From: Thermoproteota archaeon
Lineage (GTDB): Archaea > Thermoproteota > Thermoprotei_A > Sulfolobales > Ignisphaeraceae
NCBI GenBank assembly: GCA_030550585.1
Contig: JAUQPB010000001.1
Location: forward strand, 372,001 to 436,000
Reading direction: 5' to 3'
DNA length: 64,000 nucleotides
In this document: piece after piece, positions 25,749 through 33,841 of the stretch
Layout: every line of letters starts with the position of its first letter
Numbering within the stretch: position 1 is the stretch's first letter
Made by a program: the position numbers and the translations under genes
The notes under the pieces: generated by a model
What the model was told of the DNA's origin: nothing
The model's database searches: none
Seen by the model: the letters and a program-made list of their open reading frames with translations, nothing else

Positions 25749-26696
25749 TCAAAGTTCTTCAATCATAATGGGTACCTCTAACCTGATTACTGATCTTCCT
25801 CTATACAACTCCAATTCTACATAGCCTTTATCAATGCTCTCCTCTATCGCTATTCTAAGATCTTTTACGCTCTTTACACTTTTTCCATTCGCTTTTACTA
25901 TCACATCACCTTCTCTTATTCTTGCTCTATAAGCAGGTGATCCAGGAACCACTCGTACAACAACAACACCTTCTGAGGCTGGAAGCGATAAAACTGATGC
26001 TGTTGTTGGATTTAGTGGCGCTACATAGACTCCTATCCAGACCCTGACAGGTCTTCCAAACCTTCTAAGCATCTCTAGAAATCTTCTCACGGAGTTTATG
26101 GGGATTGCGAATCCTATTCCCTGGGCATATGGTATTATAGCTGTTGTCACTCCTATAGCCTGCCCCTCAACATTTATTAAAGGCCCTCCACTGTTACCAG
26201 GGTTTATCGCTGCATCGGTTTGGATTAGATCCTCTAATATTATGTCCTCGCCAACAATTGTTCTCCCAGTAGCGCTAACAACTCCTAGAGTTACTGATGG
26301 TCCTGGAAGACCGAGCGGAGAACCTATTGCCAGTACAAGCTCGCCAACCTTAACGGCATCTGAATCTCCTAGCTCAATTGGTTTAACACTTCTACGCACT
26401 CTCAGCAATGCTAAATCTCTTTGGTGATCCACAGCCAACACTGTTGCCTCTTCTGATGAACCATCATGATAAAGTACGTTAACGCTTACAGCATTTCTAA
26501 CAACATGAGCATTTGTAATAATGTATCCGGGCTCAATGACAAATCCTGATCCAAAGCCTGTGAAAGGCCTGTAGCCAAATAGTGTAAAGAGATGCGGTAT
26601 CTCCGTTATTATTGTTACAACAGATTCTTTAATATCCTCTACTAGCCTAGATATGTCTGAGCTGATTCTAGCCAAATAAGATTTTGTTGACTCCAT
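25749..26696 (-). CDS. HtrA/DegP-type serine protease
   Basis: 315 residues. Triad: His in YIITNAHVVRNA, Asp in DHQRDLALLRV, Ser in INPGNSGGPLINVEGQA. One C-terminal PDZ domain (EGVVVVRVVPGSPAYRARI, EGDVIVKANGKSVKSV). No signal peptide or anchor is seen, so it likely works in the cytoplasm or leaves by an unrecognised route. It degrades or refolds damaged proteins. Confidence 0.93.
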   Translation of the reverse strand: MESTKSYLARISSDISRLVEDIKESVVTIITEIPHLFTLFGYRPFTGFGSGFVIEPGYIITNAHVVRNAVSVNVLYHDGSSEEATVLAVDHQRDLALLRVRRSVKPIELGDSDAVKVGELVLAIGSPLGLPGPSVTLGVVSATGRTIVGEDIILEDLIQTDAAINPGNSGGPLINVEGQAIGVTTAIIPYAQGIGFAIPINSVRRFLEMLRRFGRPVRVWIGVYVAPLNPTTASVLSLPASEGVVVVRVVPGSPAYRARIREGDVIVKANGKSVKSVKDLRIAIEESIDKGYVELELYRGRSVIRLEVPIMIEEL

Positions 26697-26714
26697 AAGA
26701 AATATTTGAAAAAG

Positions 26715-27401
26715 TTATTTTTTAAAAGCTTTTGCAGCAGCCATAGCCATATCATTTATTACTTTCGCAGGGTTTTGAGCCTTCATTATTGCAGAAGCCA
26801 CCAACACACCTGCTGTTCCAAGCCTAATCGCAGCCTCAACATCCTCTGCAGATGATATGCCTGCTCCAGTGAGAATGATAACATCTTTGTTTACTTCACG
26901 AACCCTCTGCACAGTATTTGTTATAACCTCTGGCTTGGCCTTTGAAACAGCTATTCCCGTTCCTATCAACTCCGGTGGCTCAACAGCTAGCGCCACAGGC
27001 TTTATTGCTGCAATAGCAGCTGCCGCAATTGGTGTATCAGCACAGACGAGGGTCTCAAGCCCATATTTTCTTGCAGCCTCAACAATGGCCACAATCTCGT
27101 CTAGCCTAATTCTGTGCTCACTGTGATTGATGAGAACGCCCTTAACATTCATTTCTTTCAGAGCTGCTACAGGCAACCACCCAGTATAAGCACCAAATTC
27201 ATATGGATCTGCATGCTGTGCAAAGACTGGTATTGAAACCTCTGAAGCAATTCTTCTAAGCTCTGTAGCTGGTGGAATAACTATAACCTCTACATCATAT
27301 TCCTTTGCCGCTTTCTCTGCAGCTTTAGCAATTTCCAACGCTTTTTGGCCAAAAGCTGTATTGTATGCCTTGAAATTGATTGCGAGTACAGGTGTTCTCA
27401 A
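26715..27401 (-). CDS. tpiA: Triosephosphate isomerase
   Basis: 228 residues from TTG 27401, seven bases after GGTGG; the archaeal form is about 225 long. AINFKAYN holds the catalytic Lys, GVLINHSEHR the catalytic His, and ALAVEPPELIGTG the catalytic Glu and loop 6. It interconverts DHAP and glyceraldehyde-3-phosphate. The next gene upstream makes FBP from those two trioses, so the pair is a gluconeogenic unit. Confidence 0.95.
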   Translation of the reverse strand: MRTPVLAINFKAYNTAFGQKALEIAKAAEKAAKEYDVEVIVIPPATELRRIASEVSIPVFAQHADPYEFGAYTGWLPVAALKEMNVKGVLINHSEHRIRLDEIVAIVEAARKYGLETLVCADTPIAAAAIAAIKPVALAVEPPELIGTGIAVSKAKPEVITNTVQRVREVNKDVIILTGAGISSAEDVEAAIRLGTAGVLVASAIMKAQNPAKVINDMAMAAAKAFKK

Positions 27402-27480
27402 GGTGTTTCCACCATTTGTTTGCGAACCCAAAAGCAATTAAGATATATTAAAAAAATAAAATAATTTATTAATTATATTT

Positions 27481-28638
27481 TTAGTCGTGGAGTAGCTCGG
27501 TCTTGACCTTTGGCCCTTTGACTTCGTATAGTTTTGACTCTATGAACCTGTTCTGGAGTTTCTGTAGAACAGCAGGTAATGTTGTGTACTCCATTTCTTC
27601 TGGCCCTAGCCTGTGTGGCATGAATGGTCCGTGCCTTCTCATATAATCTGCTATTACCTGTGCTGTCCTCCTCGCCTCGTCGAATGCTGGGTCGTCGAAT
27701 AGATCAGCTGGGCCTATCAGACGACCGTTCTTAACTTGGAATCCTAGGGCAACTACTCTTGGTGGTCCGTCGAATCTTGTGCACCTAGCATTTCTTTGGG
27801 ATACTGGCATTAGTGGTCCGAAGTGGCTTCCTCTCATCCACCCAGCTACTAGATGTGGGAATGCAAAGGGCTCTAGAACCTCACCAACTGCTGGGAAACC
27901 TGATTGAGCTCTCACAATTGCAACTGGATCATCTTTTCCTACATATTGGCCTGCAATCAGGTTTAGTCTCTCAACCGCTACAACAGCTGCAATTTCATTA
28001 TCTGATTTTCTATAGACCCTTCTAACAACAAACCTCCCGGGAGTGCCTATCAGTGCTAGTATATCATACATTTCTTCAGGAGAATTCATTACGACATATT
28101 TTCCAGCGATAACATCGTATATTTCAAATTTGAAGCCATCATGAAGTTTTGGATCTATTACTAGGCCTGCTGTTGTAAATGGATCTGCGAATATTCTGAA
28201 TAGTGGTAGGTTGAATGCGCCTGGCTCTGTCTTGTCAGCCATGAAGATGACTATGGGTTCTGCAGGCCTTTCAACAAACTCCATTTCAGCTGCAGCAGGA
28301 CCCAAACCTCTCACATTGCCTGAGAAAGCATCTGTTAAAAGGTCTTGGCCTGCAGCATATAGTCCGAGCTCTTTAGCTACTTTTGCTGCTTCTTTAAAAG
28401 CGTTCCATGCTGTTTCATGGATCTCGGGAGCGTCAACGCCTTTTCTATGGGACATTATGAGCTGTAGGTCGTCGCCTACATGAGTCACATAGTAGTCGAT
28501 TATTATGCCTTTGCTTTTTGCCTCGGCAAGAACTTTTGCAGCTGCTGCCATTGTGTCAGGGTGAACCACGTGGTGCCCTGCTAAAGATCCTATATCTGCC
28601 TTTATTACTGATATTGTCGTTTTTTGTTTTTCACTCAA
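27481..28638 (-). CDS. fbp: Fructose-1,6-bisphosphate aldolase/phosphatase (bifunctional)
   Basis: 385 residues, the usual length. Conserved stretches include SVIKADIGSLAGHHVVHPDT, THVGDDLQLIMSHRKG, MADKTEPGAFNLPLFRIF and EVLEPFAFPHLVAGWMRGSH, which carry the Mg2+ and Schiff-base Lys/Tyr residues of this ancestral enzyme. It condenses DHAP and GAP and then dephosphorylates FBP to F6P, making gluconeogenesis one-way. About 80 bases separate it from tpiA. Confidence 0.97.
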   Translation of the reverse strand: MSEKQKTTISVIKADIGSLAGHHVVHPDTMAAAAKVLAEAKSKGIIIDYYVTHVGDDLQLIMSHRKGVDAPEIHETAWNAFKEAAKVAKELGLYAAGQDLLTDAFSGNVRGLGPAAAEMEFVERPAEPIVIFMADKTEPGAFNLPLFRIFADPFTTAGLVIDPKLHDGFKFEIYDVIAGKYVVMNSPEEMYDILALIGTPGRFVVRRVYRKSDNEIAAVVAVERLNLIAGQYVGKDDPVAIVRAQSGFPAVGEVLEPFAFPHLVAGWMRGSHFGPLMPVSQRNARCTRFDGPPRVVALGFQVKNGRLIGPADLFDDPAFDEARRTAQVIADYMRRHGPFMPHRLGPEEMEYTTLPAVLQKLQNRFIESKLYEVKGPKVKTELLHD

Positions 28639-28795
28639 CTCATATCCACCATAAATTGTGTCTTTAGATAGGTCTCCTTTTACTCAAATATAAACTTGTT
28701 TAATATGCTTTTTATATCAGAGTAAAATCAGTAAACTATACAATAATTAAATGTACTAAATAATGTATTAAATGTAGCCATCCAAAACAATAGAT

Positions 28796-30604
28796 CTAGG
28801 CTGTGTAGAAATATTGCCCAAGAGCTTTTTGCTCTCTGTCCAAGTAGCTACCAGGTTTGTTTATCCTAGGTCTACCTGTCTCTGGATCCCTTCTAACAGT
28901 TACGCCAACCTCTTTCAAGAATATATTAAAAGCTTTTGAAACAGTTGATGGTGCCATACCCAAACCTCTGACCCCAGGTTCTCCTGTAAAAACCATTAAT
29001 CTATCAACAGCATAGTCTATTAAAAGAATGTTATGATCTATTACAAATATTGGCACCTTTCTATTCCTTGCAACTCTTTTAATTGCTCTAGCAACCGATA
29101 ACTGATCCTCAACGTCTATGTGCGAGGATGGCTCGTCTAGTAGATAAACATCGGCTTCATTTATCAGAGTTTTTGCTATATAGAATTTCTGCAACTCACC
29201 ACCACTCAAACTCTCAAGTTCTTTCTTCAATATTCTGTCTACACCAAGCCTTTTGATTACCTCGATGTATAGCCAATTACCTTCTTCAAGCGCGTTTTTA
29301 TTTACCTCTTTCAAGCATTCTTCAACTATTGTACATTTGCCTCCTTCTCTACTAAGATACTGAGGTTTGTAGCTAATCTTGAGAGCTGGTGATGTAACAT
29401 AACCTTTGTCAGGCTCTAATTCACCAGCTAGAATTCTAATGAAGGTTGTTTTTCCTATCGCATTAGGACCTATTATCCCTATAACCTCTCCCTTCTTAAC
29501 TTTGCCCTCTTCAACTGAAAGCTCAAAACCTCCAAGTTTTTTGTACAGATGGCTCCAAAATATTATATCACTTTCATCGACTGCTACAATGTTCTCTCTT
29601 GAGTCATGTAACCTAAATGTTATTTGCTCATCTCTAATCCTCATATTCTCAGCTGGGAGAAACCCCTTTAGATAATGGTCTATACCAGCCTTTGCAGGGT
29701 AGGTCTTTGAGAAATATCCAAAAACTGCGGGAATTCCATATACAATCACTATAAGGTCTGCAACATAGTCTAAGAACATAATGTCATGATCAACAACAAA
29801 GATGTAAGAATTCTTTGGTTTCAACTCTGTTAAAGCCTTAAGCAAATTAATTCTCTCTCTAATATCTAGAAATGCTGTTGGCTCATCAAATATATATGCA
29901 TTAGCATCTCTCTCAAGAGCTATTGCAACTGCAAGCTTCTGCAGCTCACCACCACTAAGCGTCTTAACCTCTTTTGATAGCATGTTCTCCAGCTTTAGAT
30001 AATCTATAACATCCTTTAATATTCCTCTTTCATCAAATTTTCTCAACAGTTCATGTACGCTACCATGCTTCACATAAGCCTGAATAGCTTCTACATACTG
30101 AACCTTGTACACCACCTTAATCTTTCCACTATACAGCTTGCTAAAATAGTCATAGAATTGCGTACCTCTGAACCTCTCTAAGACGTACTCCTTTGAAGGC
30201 TCTCCATTTAATATTCCAAAATTTGGGATTAACAAACCGGACAAGATTCTCATTGCAGTTGTTTTACCGGCTCCATTAGGTCCTAACACGCCTATGATCT
30301 CATTTTCTACAGGTAGTGGTAGGCCATATAGGCTAAACGCATTTATGCCATATCTATGAACGATTCTTTCCTCTATTTCAGTTGGTAAATTGACTATATG
30401 TATAGCTTTGAATGGACATTTCCTAACACAAATACCACATGCTATACACTTGTCCTCATATATAACAGGTTTTCCCTGTTTCTCAGAGCTGAGCTCAATT
30501 GCTTTATACGGTCTTGTTTTGTTTATGGGACAAAAACGAATACATGGAATACCACATTTATTTGGCTGACACAATTCATAATCTATTGTGGCAATTCTCT
30601 TCAT
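28796..30604 (-). CDS. abce1: ABCE1/Rli1 ribosome-recycling ATPase
   Basis: 602 residues. The N-terminal Fe-S domain (CGIPCIRFCP and CIACGICVRKCP) is followed by two ABC domains. Each has Walker A (GPNGAGKTT and GPNAIGKTT), a signature (LSGGELQKLAV and LSGGELQKFYI) and Walker B (AYIFDEPTAF and VYLLDEPSSH). It splits 70S ribosomes after termination together with aRF1/Pelota. AAGGTG precedes the ATG. A 25-codon acidic micro-ORF lies 78 bases upstream, and a T6 tract sits just before the ribosome binding site. Confidence 0.97.
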   Translation of the reverse strand: MKRIATIDYELCQPNKCGIPCIRFCPINKTRPYKAIELSSEKQGKPVIYEDKCIACGICVRKCPFKAIHIVNLPTEIEERIVHRYGINAFSLYGLPLPVENEIIGVLGPNGAGKTTAMRILSGLLIPNFGILNGEPSKEYVLERFRGTQFYDYFSKLYSGKIKVVYKVQYVEAIQAYVKHGSVHELLRKFDERGILKDVIDYLKLENMLSKEVKTLSGGELQKLAVAIALERDANAYIFDEPTAFLDIRERINLLKALTELKPKNSYIFVVDHDIMFLDYVADLIVIVYGIPAVFGYFSKTYPAKAGIDHYLKGFLPAENMRIRDEQITFRLHDSRENIVAVDESDIIFWSHLYKKLGGFELSVEEGKVKKGEVIGIIGPNAIGKTTFIRILAGELEPDKGYVTSPALKISYKPQYLSREGGKCTIVEECLKEVNKNALEEGNWLYIEVIKRLGVDRILKKELESLSGGELQKFYIAKTLINEADVYLLDEPSSHIDVEDQLSVARAIKRVARNRKVPIFVIDHNILLIDYAVDRLMVFTGEPGVRGLGMAPSTVSKAFNIFLKEVGVTVRRDPETGRPRINKPGSYLDREQKALGQYFYTA

Positions 30605-30617
30605 AATGATTCACCTT

Positions 30618-30623
30618 AAAAAA
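30618..30623 (-). terminator. T6 tract between the micro-ORF and abce1
   Basis: Reading toward abce1, six consecutive T occur 14-19 bases before its ATG. Archaeal RNA polymerase terminates on oligo-T, so this could be a partial terminator or attenuator in the leader. A stretch this short is not decisive. Confidence 0.3.
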
Positions 30624-30682
30624 CAGTAATATTTTGTTAAACTTCATTGCTTTACATGCGTATTTTGACTGTGACTAGCTTG

Positions 30683-30760
30683 TTACCATTCTTCTTCTTC
30701 CCACTCCTCCTCTTCTTCCCACCATTCTTCCTCTTCTTCCCACTCTTCTTCAAACATCAT
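30683..30760 (-). CDS. 25-residue Glu/Trp micro-protein or leader peptide upstream of abce1
   Basis: ATG 30760 begins MMFEEEWEEEEEWWEEEE, then EWEEEEW and TAA: 17 Glu, 5 Trp, 1 Phe and 2 Met. A clean GAGGTG lies eight bases before the ATG and a strong TATA box (CTTTTATATAC) about 25 bases before that, so expression is well supported. The EW pattern recurs as W-E(4-5)-W. It could be a leader peptide whose translation senses ribosome status, or a tiny acidic protein. I know no named family. Confidence 0.7.
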   Translation of the reverse strand: MMFEEEWEEEEEWWEEEEEWEEEEW

Positions 30761-30794
30761 AGTACAAACACCTCAAGCATTCATAGGATAGTGG

Positions 30795-30805
30795 GTATAT
30801 AAAAG
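30795..30805 (-). promoter_or_regulatory. TATA box of the micro-ORF/abce1 transcript
   Basis: CTTTTATATAC on the minus strand, 35-45 bases before the micro-ORF ATG. A start site about 25 bases on would leave only the GAGGTG site as leader. I see no equally good TATA between the micro-ORF and abce1. Confidence 0.6.
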
Positions 30806-30867
30806 CATTTCTCTAGTGTTTGCCTCAATTGCATCGATTTAAGCCTACGATTTAATTTTAATTGTGG

Positions 30868-31443
30868 TCACGATATAAATATATCTGAGTTGCCAGAGAC
30901 CCCCAGCAGAATCAATTTGTCGCAACTGATACTAGTGTTCCAATAGCTAAATAGGTAGTTCATTATGGAAAAACAACATATCTTGGTAAGAACATCAGCA
31001 CTTGTAGCATCTGTGACAAAACATCCTAATGTATCAATTTGTTGCAACACCTCCTCTCTTATACTCGCTATAGTAGCTGTATTCTCTAAGGTTTTAACGC
31101 CAGCATTTACATGTATCAGCGTTACGTAATGAGCTTGACTTTTGCATGCGCTCTCATTAATTTCATTTAATAGCTTTACAACGGTTTTTATTTGCCTGTT
31201 CCCTACAAGTCTAACAAGAGTCTCTATATCCTGTCTTTTCGCAACATTCTCTCCTCGCTTAAATGCCTTCATAGCTTTTGCAAATGCTATTACAGTGCTT
31301 TCTATTGGAAAACAACAATTTTTAATTGAGATACATGTAAAGTTTTTCTCATCAAAGTACCTCTTCAATATCTCACACAAACCTTCACATGGATTCTCAT
31401 GTTGTATTACTAGGTACAATTTATTGTAGCACCTACCCTCCAT
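30868..31443 (-). CDS. Cgi121-like KEOPS subunit (tRNA t6A modification)
   Basis: 191 residues. STVIAFAKAMKAFKRGENVA and LVRLVGNRQIKTVVKLL match the Cgi121 core 'HlleAxxxAlrawkeG..iartl..EiLlylagxRQIxeAlk'. Cgi121 binds Bud32 and the tRNA 3' end in the KEOPS complex that makes t6A37. It overlaps the upstream ubiquitin-like gene by 11 bases, linking t6A machinery with a sulfur-carrier protein. The N-terminal ~55 residues and Cys-rich middle are diverged. Confidence 0.72.
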   Translation of the reverse strand: MEGRCYNKLYLVIQHENPCEGLCEILKRYFDEKNFTCISIKNCCFPIESTVIAFAKAMKAFKRGENVAKRQDIETLVRLVGNRQIKTVVKLLNEINESACKSQAHYVTLIHVNAGVKTLENTATIASIREEVLQQIDTLGCFVTDATSADVLTKICCFSIMNYLFSYWNTSISCDKLILLGVSGNSDIFIS

Positions 31444-31681
31444 GGGTTATAGGAATGAAAACAATTTCATCAGTGTCCTCAACTTCGATGTCTTTATATG
31501 GATTGCTAAAAACCCTAATATCAACACCGTTGATTAAAATTAGAAACTCTCCTTCATTGATACGTCCTTCACGATTCAAAAGTTTACCTAGGTTAGGATA
31601 AGTATTTAATACTAGTTGAAAGAATTTGCCTAACTCCATCTTCTCATTGAGTCTGAATTCTATTGTTGAAACTCCCACCAC
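31433..31681 (-). CDS. Urm1/MoaD-like ubiquitin-fold sulfur carrier (SAMP)
   Basis: 82 residues ending in FIPITHGG. The C-terminal di-glycine and 'xFxPxxHGG' ending match Urm1, which is adenylated by an E1-like enzyme and then thiocarboxylated for tRNA thiolation or used as a protein tag. Beta-grasp features are TIEFRLNEK and FLILINGVDIRVF. The TtuA-like thiolase at 55 kb could be its tRNA-thiolation partner. Confidence 0.85.
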   Translation of the reverse strand: MVGVSTIEFRLNEKMELGKFFQLVLNTYPNLGKLLNREGRINEGEFLILINGVDIRVFSNPYKDIEVEDTDEIVFIPITHGG

Positions 31682-31748
31682 ATTCTTTATGTGGCCAACA
31701 AAAACTAGTTTTACTATCTTGACTTCACCCTAAAACGTTTGCAAAGTT

Positions 31749-31970
31749 TTATGAAGAAGACTCTTGGGCTTGTACCTGCCTACGCTTTTCTACCTTTATT
31801 AAATGCGTTATATAGCCTGCAATTTGGTTTCTAAGCTTTTTAGATGGGGTGTTAATTAATTTCTTTACCACCTCTTTATTATGTTGGAAGTTCTCTCCAA
31901 ATTCGTTACCATATTGCTGAAGCAGTTTGCGAGCTGTTCTTTTAACTACACTAATTCTGACTTTGCCCAT
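31749..31970 (-). CDS. rps17e: Ribosomal protein S17e (eS17)
   Basis: 73 residues from ATG 31970, behind AAGGTG. GKVRISVVKRTARKLLQQYG, NKEVVKKLINTPSKKLRNQI and AGYITHLI are the eS17 core. A small-subunit protein specific to archaea and eukaryotes. The C-terminal tail is short and polar. Confidence 0.96.
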   Translation of the reverse strand: MGKVRISVVKRTARKLLQQYGNEFGENFQHNKEVVKKLINTPSKKLRNQIAGYITHLIKVEKRRQVQAQESSS

Positions 31971-32120
31971 TAAATGCACCTTCTGGACTCTCTTTACATT
32001 TAATGATAACAGATTTTACACGATTTTAAGTCTTATTTAAGTCTTAGTATTCATGAATATTTATAGTCTCTCGATTTTGATGTTTCTCAAATTCATGTAT
32101 ATGGAATGACAGCATATAAG

Positions 32121-32128
32121 CTTATATA
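32121..32128 (+). promoter_or_regulatory. TATA box of the thermosome gene
   Basis: CTTATATA lies 48-55 bases before the thermosome ATG, which is preceded by GAGGTG at spacing seven. A transcript start near 32147 is expected. Confidence 0.55.
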
Positions 32129-32175
32129 GAACCTCTTTTATACACTAACCATAGATCTTATAGAGGTGTGATTCG

Positions 32176-33840
32176 ATGGCAGCACAACCTGTATACGAAC
32201 CCACTGGAATACCAGTTATCATATTAAAGGAAGGGACGTCACGTAGCGCTGGAAGAGATGCGCTAAGAGCAAACATGATGGCTGCCTTGACAATAGCTGA
32301 AATGCTAAAGACCACCTATGGGCCTAAGGGCATGGATAAGATGCTTGTAGATGCGCTAGGCGATGTAACTATAACAAATGATGGTGCAACAATATTAGAT
32401 AAGATGGATGTTCAGCATCCAGCAGCTAAGATGCTTGTCCAAATAGCTAAGGGACAAGATGAAGAGGCTGGCGATGGTACTAAAACAGCTGTGATATTTG
32501 CAGGAGAGCTGTTAAGGAGGGCTGAGGAGCTATTAGACAAGGGATTGCATCCAACTACGATAGTGTCAGGCTATAAGAGAGCCCTCGACTATGCTATACA
32601 AATTGCACAAAACATTGCTGACTCTGTTGATGTAGAGTCTGCGCAAGCCGACGAAATACTAAGAAAGGTAGCTTTATCTTCGTTGACCAGCAAAGCGGTG
32701 CATGGTGCCAGAGAGCATATTGCTGACCTTGTTGTAAAAGCTGTTAAGCAGGTTGCTGAAAAGAGGGCAGATAGATGGTATGTTGATTTAGACAACATCC
32801 AGATAATAAAGAAGAAGGGTGCTGGACTAATAGACAGTATGCTTGTTTATGGTGTTGTTTTGGATAAGGAGGTTGTTCACCCTGCTATGCCTAGGAGGGT
32901 TGAGAACGCTAAGATTGCTTTGCTCGATGCACCACTAGAAATAGAGAAACCGGAGATCGATGCAGAAATAAGGATTAGCGACCCACTACAGATGAGGAAA
33001 TTCCTAGAGGAGAAAGAAAACATTCTAAGGGATATGGTTGAGAAGATTTCTGCTGTTGGTGCTAATGTTGTTATTTGTCAGAAGGGTATTGATGATGTTG
33101 CCCAGCACTATCTGGCTAAGAAGGGTATTATGGCTGTTAGAAGGGTTAAGAGAAGTGACATGGAGAAACTGGAAAGAGCAACTGGCGGGAGAATTGTAAG
33201 CAACATTGAGGATCTGACAGAGAAGGATCTTGGAACATGTGCCCTTGTCGAAGAGAGGAAGGTTGGCGAAGACAAGATGGTGTTTGTCGAGAACTGCAAG
33301 AACCCAAGAGCAGTTTCAATAGTTCTTAGAGCAGGTCTAGAAAGATTGGTTGACGAAGCGGAAAGAAGTGTTAGAGATGCTTTAAGTGCAGTTGCAGATG
33401 TGTATAGAGTTCCAAAGGTGGTTTATGGAGCAGGTGCATTTGAAATAGAGTTGGCTAAGCATATCAGAGACTACGCTAATAAAGTAGGTGGCAAAGAGGG
33501 GCTAGCAGTAGAAGCGTTTGCAAGAGCTTTAGAGGGTGTGGTAGAGACCCTTATAACAAATGCAGGTTTAGACCCTGTCGACATGCTAATGAGATTGAGA
33601 GCCGAGCACATGAAACCCGATGGTAAGTGGGTAGGTGTTGATGTCTTCACAGGAAAGCTTGTCGATGCGAGATCGCTAGGTGTTGTCGAACCTTTACTAG
33701 TGAAAATCTCGGCTCTAAAAGCCGGTACAGAAGCTGCTACACTAATACTCAGAATAGATGATGTGATAGCTGCTGCCAGGAGGAAAGAAGAGGAAAAGAA
33801 GGGAGAAGGAGAGAAGAAAGAAAAAGAAGAGGAGAAGTAA
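32176..33840 (+). CDS. Thermosome (group II chaperonin) subunit
   Basis: 554 residues. ATP-binding motifs [10 protein letters not shown] and [15 protein letters not shown] are in place, the apical protrusion lies in the middle, and the equatorial C-terminal motif is [17 protein letters not shown]. It ends in a low-complexity Lys/Glu tail. It builds the 16- or 18-mer folding chamber, a major heat-induced protein in crenarchaea. Which paralogue (alpha, beta, gamma) cannot be decided here. Confidence 0.97.
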   Translation: MAAQPVYEPTGIPVIILKEGTSRSAGRDALRANMMAALTIAEMLKTTYGPKGMDKMLVDALGDVTITNDGATILDKMDVQHPAAKMLVQIAKGQDEEAGDGTKTAVIFAGELLRRAEELLDKGLHPTTIVSGYKRALDYAIQIAQNIADSVDVESAQADEILRKVALSSLTSKAVHGAREHIADLVVKAVKQVAEKRADRWYVDLDNIQIIKKKGAGLIDSMLVYGVVLDKEVVHPAMPRRVENAKIALLDAPLEIEKPEIDAEIRISDPLQMRKFLEEKENILRDMVEKISAVGANVVICQKGIDDVAQHYLAKKGIMAVRRVKRSDMEKLERATGGRIVSNIEDLTEKDLGTCALVEERKVGEDKMVFVENCKNPRAVSIVLRAGLERLVDEAERSVRDALSAVADVYRVPKVVYGAGAFEIELAKHIRDYANKVGGKEGLAVEAFARALEGVVETLITNAGLDPVDMLMRLRAEHMKPDGKWVGVDVFTGKLVDARSLGVVEPLLVKISALKAGTEAATLILRIDDVIAAARRKEEEKKGEGEKKEKEEEK

Positions 33841-33841
33841 A

